This document shows, one piece after another, positions 18,671 through 24,868 of a DNA stretch of 64,000 bases (positions are counted from its first letter, which is position 1; each line of letters begins with the position of its first letter). The notes beneath the pieces were generated by a model, which saw only the letters and a program-made list of their open reading frames with translations, was not told the DNA's origin and did no database searches. The stretch is from Lysobacter sp. KIS68-7 (GTDB lineage: Bacteria; Pseudomonadota; Gammaproteobacteria; Xanthomonadales; Xanthomonadaceae): NCBI RefSeq assembly GCF_021284745.1, contig NZ_CP089925.1, positions 124,001-188,000 on the forward strand, written 5' to 3'. The position numbers and the translations under genes are program-made.

Positions 18671-18700
18671 AGTGTCCGCTTTCGGCCAAAAGCGGACACT
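18671..18700. repeat. 30-bp hairpin repeat (copy 1)
   Basis: Palindrome with arms AGTGTCCGCTTT and AAAGCGGACACT around a CGGCCA centre. Single-unit copy of the interspersed repeat found throughout 18.6-25.4 kb. It lies 3 bases beyond the stop of the gene at 18704-18952; no T-run follows. Confidence 0.9.
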
Positions 18701-18703
18701 GAC

Positions 18704-18952
18704 TCAACTGGCCTTGGCAACGCGTCGTCGTGAAGCCCAAAACCAAATGGTCAAGCTCGCGGCATAAAAAACAAAGCTGACCACCCAAATGAAACTGGGC
18801 AGTTCGCCCCCCGAAAAGCTCCACGCAAGTCGGAAGTAGCTCACCAGGTATTCAAGCGACAGACCGTCGCCGCGCAACAACATCACCGCGCAATGCGCCG
18901 CGATCCAGCAGGCGACGTATGCGGCAGCGGCGAAAGCAATCCGTTTGAGCAT
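18704..18952 (-). CDS. Small membrane protein, unknown
   Basis: An 82-residue protein. Helix one is IAFAAAAYVACWIAAHCAVM, and the second hydrophobic stretch is FIWVVSFVFYAASLTIWFWA, ending in a basic tail SRRRVAKAS that suggests the C-terminus is cytoplasmic. The start ATG 18952 (MLKRIAF) is chosen because the longer frame upstream is Pro-rich and runs towards the tRNA-like sequence. No family recognised. It is followed at once by hairpin copy 1. Confidence 0.55.
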   Translation of the reverse strand: MLKRIAFAAAAYVACWIAAHCAVMLLRGDGLSLEYLVSYFRLAWSFSGGELPSFIWVVSFVFYAASLTIWFWASRRRVAKAS

Positions 18953-18997
18953 TACGAAGGTGTCCTGTATCTGCCAATGGCCAAGAGCTGACATCGG

Positions 18998-19088
18998 TGG
19001 CGCCGACGGCAGGGGTCGAACCTGCACCCAGCCGGGAAAGCCCGTTGGGACTACTGAGGTAGTACGTCTACCGTTCCGTCACGTCGGC
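18998..19088 (-). tRNA. tRNA-Leu-like sequence, anticodon arm defective (probable pseudo-tRNA)
   Basis: On the minus strand a 91-base cloverleaf-like sequence has a 7-bp acceptor stem (GCCGACG with CGTCGGC), an encoded CCA end, a D arm (ACG with CGT around GGAACGGTAGA) and a perfect T arm (GCAGG TTCGACC CCTGC). It also has a long variable arm (CCCAACGGG with CCCGGCTGGG), the hallmark of Leu/Ser-type tRNAs. The anticodon arm collapses to ACTAC-CTCA-GTAGT, a stem with a 4-base loop instead of seven. It is therefore probably non-functional or a highly altered tRNA-Leu. tRNAscan-SE with pseudogene checks would settle it. Confidence 0.5.
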
Positions 19089-19117
19089 GTGGAATCGAAG
19101 AGTAATGGTGTCAAAGG

Positions 19118-19922
19118 TCATTCGGGTCTCCAGTGCATCAACGCCTCATGCTGGCGCTCGTACGCCTCCGCCAGGCACGCCTCGATCGTCGTCGATCGCT
19201 CGCAGGATGCATTCCGCCCGCGTAGCCACGATTGCTGAAATTTTTGGAGCTGCACCCTGTCCCCGACGGTGTCGTGTCCGTGGCGAATCTCAACGTAGAG
19301 CTCGGAGAGCGCCAGGTCCCGGCTGGAGAGCGCCGCGCTCGAACAGATCGCTTTTTTCCACCTTCGTGCCTGCCAGTGTGCAATCGAAGCTCGGCCCGCT
19401 TGCGGACGGTTCGAAGCGTGTAGGGTCTTGGAACATCGACACGTCAAGCGAGTTCGACCTTCCGCGCGCATCGACGAAGACCACTGATCGCGGGCTGAAG
19501 TCGTTCTCCACCATCCACGCCTTCAGCGCGGACATGGCAGGGGCCGGAATGTGCTCCCTTTGGATACCGCGCGACATGAGCGTCAACTTGGCATCGCCCC
19601 AATCCTCGAGGATGGCACCCAACGCATCACCGGTCCTGGTGTCGTACCAGAAGAACGACTTTGTCGGGCATGCGTGTAACACACAGGCAGAGGCGGAGAA
19701 GTAGCGGGCATCGCGGATCATCACCGGATCCGGCGGGCCACCCATGCCATCGAGCAGATCATCCGCTCTCGCCCGCGGCACGGTCGACCTGATCAAAGTT
19801 TCCGCCCGCTTGTCCCAGATGAAGGCGTTCGTCGATTGGCCCTGGTATTCGAGCGGCCACCGCTCCGAAGCCGACGCGCAGGTTGCGAACGCCAAGGCGC
19901 ACGCGAGCAGGTATCTGGTCAC
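19118..19922 (-). pseudogene. Secreted protein with LprI-type (DUF1311) C-terminus, frameshifted
   Basis: The first frame (19922 down to about 19360) encodes a signal peptide (MTRYLLACALAFATCASA) and a unique domain, then SFDCTLAGTKVEK. A six-A run on the minus strand follows. In that frame translation continues to a Leu/Arg-rich end at 19290. Skipping one base gives KAICSSAALSSRDLALSELY, then FQQSWLRGRNASC and a Cys-containing end at 19118. Those residues, with the Cys of SFDC, form a typical lysozyme-inhibitor LprI-like domain. So one extra A has split the gene. Causes could be a true mutation, a sequencing error or, less likely, +1 recoding. Confidence 0.75.
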
Positions 19923-19960
19923 CGCGGGGTTCCGTTTGATGGCTAGGACCCATTAGACGA

Positions 19961-20048
19961 CAGTCCGCAAAGGGTCGGAAGCGGTCGCTCAAGGGCGTGC
20001 AATCCGCCGAAGGGACCCAGTGTCCGCTTTCGGCCAGGAGCGGACATT
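19961..20048. repeat. Bipartite hairpin repeat (copy 2)
   Basis: Two hairpins in tandem, 19961-19989 (degenerate, ending AAGCGGTCGCT) and 20019-20048 (AGTGTCCGCTTT with AGGAGCGGACATT), are separated by about 29 bases that contain CCGCCGAAGGG. It sits between the stop of the gene at 20051-20320 and the start of the LprI-type gene. Confidence 0.85.
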
Positions 20049-20050
20049 CG

Positions 20051-20320
20051 CTACAGCCGAAGCAGATCTTCCTTGATTCGGGTTGCGCGAGCCACGGTCA
20101 GCGCCCCGTTGATCTCCGGTGACGTCAGGTCGAACACAACGCCCGTGAGCGCCTCCACCTCGAACTCAATGTCTTCGTTGACGTCGTAGCCTTCCGCCCA
20201 CTCGTGCACCTCCGCGGCCGACACGTTGCCGTCCAGATACTCGTCGAGGCTTCGGATCACGTCAGCAATCGACAGCACGACGCCGCTCGCTGCTGGTCTA
20301 AGGGGAACCCCGTCGTGCAT
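20051..20320 (-). CDS. Small acidic protein, unknown
   Basis: An 89-residue protein with many acidic residues. It contains SIADVIRSLDEYLDGNVSAAEVHEWAEGYDV and ends in a helix ARATRIKEDLLRL. The spacing of LDEYLDG and an E-W-A segment recalls small bacteriocin-immunity or toxin-immunity proteins, but I cannot assign a family. ATG 20320 is chosen for GGAGAACGGAA just upstream. The gene is followed by repeat copy 2. A lone immunity-like gene would fit an accessory cassette region; that is speculation. Confidence 0.5.
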   Translation of the reverse strand: MHDGVPLRPAASGVVLSIADVIRSLDEYLDGNVSAAEVHEWAEGYDVNEDIEFEVEALTGVVFDLTSPEINGALTVARATRIKEDLLRL

Positions 20321-20366
20321 TTCCGTTCTCCATGCGGGCGCGCTCGGCCCGAAGCGACACTCGCCC

Positions 20367-20807
20367 CTACTTTCCGCACCTCGGAAGGGCGCCTCGAGTC
20401 GAAGGCACTTCGTAAACCGTCCACTTGGCACTCAAACGCCGGATCACGTCTTCGGCGAAGGCATGTGCGGCGACGGGGTTCGTTCCTTCGGAGAAGCCGA
20501 CGGTCATGTCGTATGCGGACAGCCTGAGGTTGCCGGCGCCCCAACCTACGCCTGCTTCGTCATGCGCGCTGATGTTGAGCACCGGATAGCCCGGGGCTTG
20601 TTTCAGCGTCACCAGTTGCTTCTGCGAAGTGGTGCTTACGTCGTGGTACTCCATGTGATGGGACTCGGAAACCGATTGCATCACTTCGATGAAGCGCGCC
20701 GTGTCCGCCGCATCCGCGAGGCAGAGTTGCACCTGGCGAAACGGCTTCTGCCCGCCTGCGCAGCCGGTCAGCAATCCAGCGAGCAAAAGCAACGTGAGCG
20801 CCTTCAT
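20367..20807 (-). CDS. Lipoprotein, unknown
   Basis: A 146-residue predicted lipoprotein with signal MKALTLLLLAGLLTGC; the lipobox is LTGC with Cys at residue 16. The mature part is mixed alpha/beta: QVQLCLADAADTARFIEVMQS, then LVTLKQAPGYPVLNISAHDEAGVG. No family is recognised. The start codon overlaps the stop of the upstream DUF6714-like gene (ATGA), so the two are co-translated. Confidence 0.65.
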   Translation of the reverse strand: MKALTLLLLAGLLTGCAGGQKPFRQVQLCLADAADTARFIEVMQSVSESHHMEYHDVSTTSQKQLVTLKQAPGYPVLNISAHDEAGVGWGAGNLRLSAYDMTVGFSEGTNPVAAHAFAEDVIRRLSAKWTVYEVPSTRGALPRCGK

Positions 20808-21322
20808 GTACCGATTCGCGGAAGTGCCCAGAATTCGAGCGCACGCTCCGCATCCCCGCTTGTGAACTCTTCCGCGTGTATGGCCATATACCTGAGAAAT
20901 GCGGCAACTGCCTCGCGTTGGGGCGCATCGAGGAGGCTGTACTGGCTGGCCGAGTACGCCGGGTAATCCCGGCTTGGCCTCAGTGCAAAGACCACGCAAC
21001 CGGGAACCGCCGTTTCCAGGATCGAGGCTTGCGCGTGCTCCAACGCGTAGAGCATGTAGGCCGGGAGGTAGTACCGGTACTCCTCGGCCTGCATGTGCGC
21101 CAGCAGGCACCCGAAGTGCTCGACCTCCAGCCCGGCGAGGTCCTGCCATTTCGCATCCGTCCGGGTGATGCCGGCGATACGCCATTCCTCGTCCGTGATG
21201 GTGCCGGACATTCCCTTTTCATCCGTGAGCAGGAACTGCCGAAGTGACGTGCTCGCCCGGGGCACGCCGTCGAATGCGGACTCGATGATCCTGCGGGTTG
21301 CCCGCTTGGCGGCATCTTCCAT
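20804..21322 (-). CDS. DUF6714-like cytosolic protein
   Basis: A 172-residue soluble protein. W-rich segment TDAKWQDLAGLEVEHFGC, then YRYYLPAYMLYALEHAQ and YSLLDAPQREAVAAFLRYM, a pattern I associate with DUF6714 proteins, whose function is unknown. ATG 21322 is chosen because GGAGGGG lies just upstream; a TTG 15 bases earlier is possible. It is coupled to the downstream lipoprotein gene. Members of this family are often found in accessory regions. Confidence 0.6.
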   Translation of the reverse strand: MEDAAKRATRRIIESAFDGVPRASTSLRQFLLTDEKGMSGTITDEEWRIAGITRTDAKWQDLAGLEVEHFGCLLAHMQAEEYRYYLPAYMLYALEHAQASILETAVPGCVVFALRPSRDYPAYSASQYSLLDAPQREAVAAFLRYMAIHAEEFTSGDAERALEFWALPRIGT

Positions 21323-21369
21323 GACACTCCCCTCCAATCAGATCTCGCGATGCGTGACCTGCGCCCTGA

Positions 21370-21555
21370 TTACTTCGAACGTGCCCAAACGAATGCCACG
21401 ATGGCGGCGCCAAGACACACGCCCGTGCCGATGAGATGCACGAAATCCACCGCTCGAATGTTGGCAAGGCTCGGGCGGCCGAGCATGCTGCAAAGGCTCA
21501 GGAGACCAAAGGTGGCGAGAACGAAGGCGACTCGGAGATCGCGACGTGAGCTCAT
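21370..21555 (-). CDS. Small two-helix membrane protein, unknown
   Basis: A 61-residue protein: a basic N-terminus MSSRRDLR, helix VAFVLATFGLLSLCSMLG, a short loop and helix FVHLIGTGVCLGAAIVAFVWA. GAGAGGTG lies about 9 bases ahead of the ATG and supports translation. No family recognised. Confidence 0.5.
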   Translation of the reverse strand: MSSRRDLRVAFVLATFGLLSLCSMLGRPSLANIRAVDFVHLIGTGVCLGAAIVAFVWARSK

Positions 21556-21872
21556 CGATTTTCACCTCTCAAGCGTTGTGGACGAGGAGTCGGAACACGG
21601 ACCCACGGGTCTGGTGATACGCCCCGAATGGGATGCAACCCGCTGACTCGCCATGAGCTTATGGAAGCCGGGTCCGGCTAACAAGCAGACACGGACTCAC
21701 CCTGCGGCGCGCACAAGGCGAGCACGCTAGGGCGAATGACTGCTTTGAGTAGAAAGCGGTCACTCAGGGTCGCGGAGGCCACCGATGGATCGAGTGTCCG
21801 CTTTCGGCCAGAAGCGGACACTCGCGAGCACCAGCAGCCGACGCGCGAAACGGGGTCGGCTGGAATGCGTTG
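21556..21872. other. Gene-free stretch with hairpin repeat
   Basis: 317 bases without a supportable gene. It contains the bipartite hairpin repeat copy 3 (21737-21823) and, at 21650-21690, CCGGCTAACAAGC, which loosely recalls the left end of an integron attC site but has no clear partner. The downstream bases 21845-21872 can pair (CAGCCGAC with GTCGGCTG). Confidence 0.5.
21737..21823. repeat. Bipartite hairpin repeat (copy 3)
   Basis: First hairpin 21737-21763 (TGACTGCTTT with AAAGCGGTCA), second hairpin 21792-21823 (GAGTGTCCGCTTT with GAAGCGGACACTC). The 28-base spacer contains GGAGGCCACCGATGGATC. Same two-hairpin layout as copies 2, 7 and 9. Confidence 0.9.
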
Positions 21873-22202
21873 TCAGGCGCCAACTGGAGACGCGTTATCC
21901 CAAGGACTCCACGTATTGGAAAGCAAGTAGATGCCGATCAGGGTTCCAACCGGGAAGCCGAACAGCAAGAGCACGGAAATGACGATGGAGCTGGTGCGGG
22001 CCCAGGGCTTGGATTGCTTAGCGCCCTTGGCGGTGAGGTGGTGCGCCAAGAACACAACCGAGAACAGAATCAATGGGAACGCAAGAGAGACAAGAGAGAC
22101 CTTTGGACTCATTGCTGCCATAAGTGCGAAGAGCGAAAGGCACAGCAGATACAGCCACGAAAGTGCTCGATGAGCCCGATAAACCTTGATGTTTCTTTCC
22201 AC
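21873..22202 (-). CDS. Small membrane protein, unknown
   Basis: A 109-residue protein with about three helices: LSWLYLLCLSLFALMAAM, VSLAFPLILFSVVFLAHHL and SIVISVLLLFGFPVGTLIGIY. A GTG start at 22202 is chosen because AGGGGA lies 6 bases ahead; a GTG at 22235 is also open. The 3' end, TGACAACGCATTCCAGCCGAC, can pair with GTCGGCTG beyond the stop. No family recognised. Confidence 0.5.
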   Translation of the reverse strand: MERNIKVYRAHRALSWLYLLCLSLFALMAAMSPKVSLVSLAFPLILFSVVFLAHHLTAKGAKQSKPWARTSSIVISVLLLFGFPVGTLIGIYLLSNTWSPWDNASPVGA

Positions 22203-22254
22203 AAAATTCCCCTGATAACCAGTTTGGATAATCACAGCAGTTGCGCCCTGACCG

Positions 22255-22270
22255 TTATCCGCTTTCGGCC
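22255..22270. repeat. Half hairpin repeat (copy 4)
   Basis: One arm plus the centre (TATCCGCTTTCGGCC) of the 30-bp repeat; the other arm is missing. It overlaps the last codons of the gene at 22255-22623. Confidence 0.7.
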
Positions 22271-22623
22271 TCTCTCTGCTTTTCCTCGTCCATGACGTAG
22301 TAAGCGAGAAGGACGGAGACAGCGGCTATGAGCAGCGTGAGCAGAAACAAGCCGCTCGTGAGCCCCGCATCCTCATATGAAATCTTCCTCGCCGCAAAGC
22401 CGCATGCGAGCGAGAACATGACGCAAATCGTGAGCGCCTTCCTGCTGGAAGGTCGTTTCAAGACGGCAACAACGATCGCTCCGAAAACAACGGCAGCGAG
22501 GAGAAATTCCCCGAACCCCGGGACCACCGAAAGGCCGAACACAGAGAACACTGCATGCACGCATAGCCAGCCCTTGGCAGATCGAGTGATCACCTCACGC
22601 TGTTTTTCCGTGTTTGTTGCCAT
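22255..22623 (-). CDS. Small membrane protein, C-terminus formed by repeat
   Basis: A 122-residue protein with about four helices (WLCVHAVFSVFGLSVV, FLLAAVVFGAIVVAVL, ALTICVMFSLACGFAA, SGLFLLTLLIAAVSVLLAYY). The last codons (REAESG then TAA) lie in a half copy of the hairpin repeat (GGCCGAAAGCGGATAA on the minus strand), so the repeat supplies the stop codon. ATG 22623 is chosen over an upstream GTG-like start. No family recognised. Confidence 0.55.
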   Translation of the reverse strand: MATNTEKQREVITRSAKGWLCVHAVFSVFGLSVVPGFGEFLLAAVVFGAIVVAVLKRPSSRKALTICVMFSLACGFAARKISYEDAGLTSGLFLLTLLIAAVSVLLAYYVMDEEKQREAESG

Positions 22624-22683
22624 TCCTGGAACGCCCCCTAAGAACGTCACCGCGGCGAGAACTCGCCGCCAAGGCTAAACCAT

Positions 22684-22698
22684 CGAAAGCGGTCACTA
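22684..22698. repeat. Half hairpin repeat (copy 5)
   Basis: CGAAAGCGGTCACTA, the right arm of the first-hairpin type. It overlaps the stop codon of the deaminase gene at 22696. A separate hairpin, CGGCGAGAACTCGCCG, lies about 30 bases to its left. Confidence 0.6.
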
Positions 22699-23178
22699 GG
22701 CGCCTTTACCAATACGTTGCTCCCGCTGCCAGTCAGCATAGAGACCCGGATCGGCCTGGGCTGCGGCGGCGTCATGTCGGATCGTCATCGCCTGCTCGGC
22801 GAACGGCTTCGCAAGATCGGCATAGAGCGCCGCGGTCGACAAACCATAAGGCGCGCCATCTTCGTTGGTGTAGGCGTAGGCGACCTCCGTGATGCCGGCC
22901 AGCCGCATGGCCGCCAGGCACATCGGGCACGGGTGGCCGCTGGCAAAGACGACGCATCCGCGCAGATTCGGTGAACCGAGCGCGCGGGCCGTGGCACGCA
23001 GGGCGTTCAATTCGGCATGCGCGGTCGGGTCGCCAGTTGCCAATATCTCGTTGACGCCGGTCGCGACAATCCTGCCGTCCTTCACCACCACTGCGCCAAA
23101 CGGGCGCCCGCCTTGCATGCTGTTGGCCCGTGCGAGGCGGATCGCTTCGCGCAGGAAGCTTTGGGATGCATCGGTCAT
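22696..23178 (-). CDS. Nucleoside/guanine deaminase-like zinc enzyme
   Basis: A 160-residue cytidine-deaminase-fold protein. Zinc and catalytic motifs are HAELNA and PCPMC; RPFGAVVVKDGRIVATG is the typical first strand-loop. The arrangement matches the guanine deaminase GuaD/TadA-like group, and the Tyr-Ala-Tyr-Thr-Asn segment after PCPMC favours a free-base or nucleoside substrate over tRNA. ATG 23178 is preferred for GAAGAG upstream. It is the only clear enzyme in the island and has higher GC than its neighbours. Confidence 0.85.
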   Translation of the reverse strand: MTDASQSFLREAIRLARANSMQGGRPFGAVVVKDGRIVATGVNEILATGDPTAHAELNALRATARALGSPNLRGCVVFASGHPCPMCLAAMRLAGITEVAYAYTNEDGAPYGLSTAALYADLAKPFAEQAMTIRHDAAAAQADPGLYADWQREQRIGKGA

Positions 23179-23320
23179 GGCGGTCTCTTCCATCGTGTCG
23201 GGGTACGCGCACCATCCGCCGCCGTTGGCACCAACTCGTAGCCGTCCCCCCTTCCACTCAACCAACGCAGACGTACTTTGCCAATCGCCTGAGGGAAGCC
23301 GAACTGACAGCTCGCGCCAA

Positions 23321-23348
23321 GTGTCCGCTATCGGCCAGAAGCGGACAC
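23321..23348. repeat. 30-bp hairpin repeat (copy 6)
   Basis: GTGTCCGCTA then TCGGCCA then GAAGCGGACAC. Single unit between the deaminase gene and the small gene at 23368-23532. Confidence 0.9.
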
Positions 23349-23367
23349 CCAGCCTATTCGACGCAAG

Positions 23368-23532
23368 TTAGCGTTTGCGGTTCTGCCACCAGATCCCCGG
23401 CTGTGACAACAGCATGATTCCCACGCCGAAAAGAATCCCCTTCACGAAGCCGTAGCCCCACCAGAAGATGAGTGCGGCGGCTACAGCAATGAACGCCGCA
23501 GCGTATTGATCTCGCCAGAACTGCTGACTCAT
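23368..23532 (-). CDS. Very small membrane protein, unknown
   Basis: A 54-residue protein: MSQQFWRDQYAAAF, a helix FIAVAAALIFWWGYGFV and a second hydrophobic stretch ILFGVGIMLLSQPGIWW, ending NRKR. An in-frame upstream start at 23550 is possible. It lies between hairpin copies 6 and 7. No family recognised, and it may not be translated. Confidence 0.4.
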   Translation of the reverse strand: MSQQFWRDQYAAAFIAVAAALIFWWGYGFVKGILFGVGIMLLSQPGIWWQNRKR

Positions 23533-23569
23533 GCCGCCCTCGGTGCGCATCCAAATGCCAGCTTAGATC

Positions 23570-23655
23570 ATGTCCGCTTTGGGTCGGAAGCGGTCACTCA
23601 GGGCATGGACCCCGCGACGGGGTCCAGTGTCCGCTTTCGGCCAGGAGCGGACATT
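23570..23655. repeat. Bipartite hairpin repeat (copy 7)
   Basis: Clearest full unit. Hairpin 23570-23598 (ATGTCCGCTTTGGGTCGGAAGCGGTCACT, read in two arms), inner hairpin GGACCCCGCGACGGGGTCC (23607-23625), hairpin 23626-23655 (AGTGTCCGCTTT with GAGCGGACATT). The three hairpins are contiguous within 86 bases. Confidence 0.9.
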
Positions 23656-23674
23656 CGCGACGCCCGAAATAAGC

Positions 23675-23935
23675 CTAGCGCCAGACCGAGCCATCTACCC
23701 AAACGGCCTGACCCGGATGATGCTGCCGAATTGTGTCGACGGCCTCCGCAAGTGCCACCAAGTCTCCTGGATTAACGGACGTAGTGAAGTTAGTGACCAC
23801 TATTCCACTTGCGCGCAACTCCGCCAGGCTAGATGGCTCTAGCACACCAGGCGCAACCCACAAGGCTGAGGGAGGCCACGCAGATGACCCTGCGAGCTGC
23901 TCGTAGCTTTGCCGTGAGCACACGAAATAGATCAT
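23675..23935 (-). CDS. Small protein of unknown function with integron-like 5' junction
   Basis: An 86-residue soluble protein starting MIYFVCSRQSYEQL and ending WVDGSVWR. No family recognised. Immediately ahead of the start the minus strand reads AACTCAGGCGTTAGGTGCAG then ATG. GTTAGGT fits the GTTRRRY core at which integron cassettes are joined, and AACTCAGGC is common in the adjoining attC arm. The gene may therefore be a former gene cassette. Confidence 0.55.
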   Translation of the reverse strand: MIYFVCSRQSYEQLAGSSAWPPSALWVAPGVLEPSSLAELRASGIVVTNFTTSVNPGDLVALAEAVDTIRQHHPGQAVWVDGSVWR

Positions 23936-23975
23936 CTGCACCTAACGCCTGAGTTATGCGGAGCCGCGAACGAGT
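23936..23975 (-). other. Half attC-like site
   Basis: Minus strand GCGGCTCCGCATAACTCAGG followed by CGTTAGGT. This resembles the right half of an integron attC (an arm ending in a GTTRRRY core). The left half expected further upstream is absent; hairpin copy 8 begins there instead. No integrase gene is present in the window. Confidence 0.45.
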
Positions 23976-23986
23976 GCCGGCGAGTG

Positions 23987-24014
23987 GTGTCCGCTTTCGG
24001 CCAGAAGCGGACAC
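23987..24014. repeat. 30-bp hairpin repeat (copy 8)
   Basis: GTGTCCGCTTTCGGCC then AGAAGCGGACAC. It abuts the half attC-like site and lies 8 bases from the stop of the gene at 24023-24334. Confidence 0.9.
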
Positions 24015-24022
24015 TCACCCGG

Positions 24023-24334
24023 TCAGCTTGAGTGGTTTGTATCGCTATCTCGCGCCATTCGAGCGCGGTTAGACCGCGCGAGGATCAAACCGCCAATGAG
24101 CATGAGTACGCCAGGCGCGATGACGGGTGGATAGATTTCATACGTCGCTCGCACGCCATCAAGGATGTGTTTCTGTACGTCATCTCGGGTGTAGGTTTTT
24201 GCGGGGTCCGGCGAGAGTTTCGCGTACTCCGCGAGCACAACCGGTCGAATCCCCGCCCGCAGGATGCCCTCCAGTTGCTGGAGGGAAATCCAAGCGAATC
24301 CGACGAACAAGAGCGCGTAGCCGAGTTTCCGCAT
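24023..24334 (-). CDS. Small membrane protein, unknown
   Basis: A 103-residue protein. N-terminal helix LGYALLFVGFAWISLQQL, a charged middle part (YAKLSPDPAKTYTRDDVQKH) and a second helix VIAPGVLMLIGGLILA with a basic tail. The middle segment would lie on the outer side if both termini are cytoplasmic. ATG 24334 (MRKLGY) is chosen; the longer frame runs into repeat DNA. No family recognised. Confidence 0.55.
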   Translation of the reverse strand: MRKLGYALLFVGFAWISLQQLEGILRAGIRPVVLAEYAKLSPDPAKTYTRDDVQKHILDGVRATYEIYPPVIAPGVLMLIGGLILARSNRARMARDSDTNHSS

Positions 24335-24410
24335 TGATGTTTCCGATGGCTGGATATCGCGCCCTGAGCTTGAAAGCCGGGTTTCGCAAAGGCAAGTCGG
24401 TTGCGGCTGG

Positions 24411-24498
24411 AATGTCCGCTTTGGGTCGAAAGCGGTCACTCACGGACGTGGACCGGCCGAAGGGAGCGGAGTGTCCGTTTTCGACCAAAAGCGGACAT
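24411..24498. repeat. Bipartite hairpin repeat (copy 9)
   Basis: Hairpin 24411-24440 (ATGTCCGCTTTGGGTCG then AAAGCGGTCACT), spacer with CGGCCGAAGGGAGCGG, hairpin 24470-24498 (AGTGTCCGTTTT with AAAAGCGGACAT). The second stem carries paired changes relative to other copies (GTTTT/AAAAG). Confidence 0.9.
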
Positions 24499-24505
24499 AC
24501 GGGCC

Positions 24506-24790
24506 TCAGTCATCCATAGGGAAGAAGGTAAACCCCTTATTGGGCCTTCGCTCTGCCTCGGCTGACACCTCCTCGATCTTCTCGAAGTACACCTTGGCGT
24601 CGTGAGTGCGGTGCTCGAGCGGAACCTCAAGACCCTCGTCATTTCGCAGAAGGTCAACTGCAAGCATCCCTGCCTGCTCGGGGGTTGGAGCATCAACGAA
24701 ACGGGTGGTGTAGAAGCCGATCGGCTTTCGCTCACCAACAAGCTCGCCAGGGAAGTTCTCCCCGCGGATGAAGCATCGAAAGAGTGGCAT
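24506..24790 (-). CDS. Small soluble protein, unknown
   Basis: A 94-residue protein: MPLFRCFIRGENFPGELVGE, GFYTTRFVDAPTPEQA and an acidic end finishing GFTFFPMDD. The pattern looks like a compact alpha/beta domain. I do not recognise a named family, though the composition is that of a genuine protein. It is flanked on both sides by hairpin repeats (copies 9 and 10). Confidence 0.6.
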   Translation of the reverse strand: MPLFRCFIRGENFPGELVGERKPIGFYTTRFVDAPTPEQAGMLAVDLLRNDEGLEVPLEHRTHDAKVYFEKIEEVSAEAERRPNKGFTFFPMDD

Positions 24791-24824
24791 GGTGAATTGC
24801 GTCCAAAGAGATCAAAGAAACAGC

Positions 24825-24848
24825 GTCTGCTTTCGGCCAGGAGCGGAC
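24825..24848. repeat. Hairpin repeat, shortened (copy 10)
   Basis: GTCTGCTTTCGGCC then AGGAGCGGAC. Shorter arms than the other copies. It lies between the genes at 24506-24790 and 24869-25237. Confidence 0.75.
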
Positions 24849-24868
24849 AACTCGCGACATGAGTGCAC

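Noticed and set aside
19290-19480. Programmed -1 frameshift at the A6 run of the LprI-type gene
   Set aside because: The shift needed is +1, and no downstream stimulatory structure or stop-codon context is evident; mutation or read error is simpler.
23570-23842. Short plus-strand frames such as those beginning MSALGRKRSL or containing SVRFRPEADI
   Set aside because: These are translations of the hairpin repeat itself and recur wherever it occurs; no ribosome-binding sites or conserved extensions.
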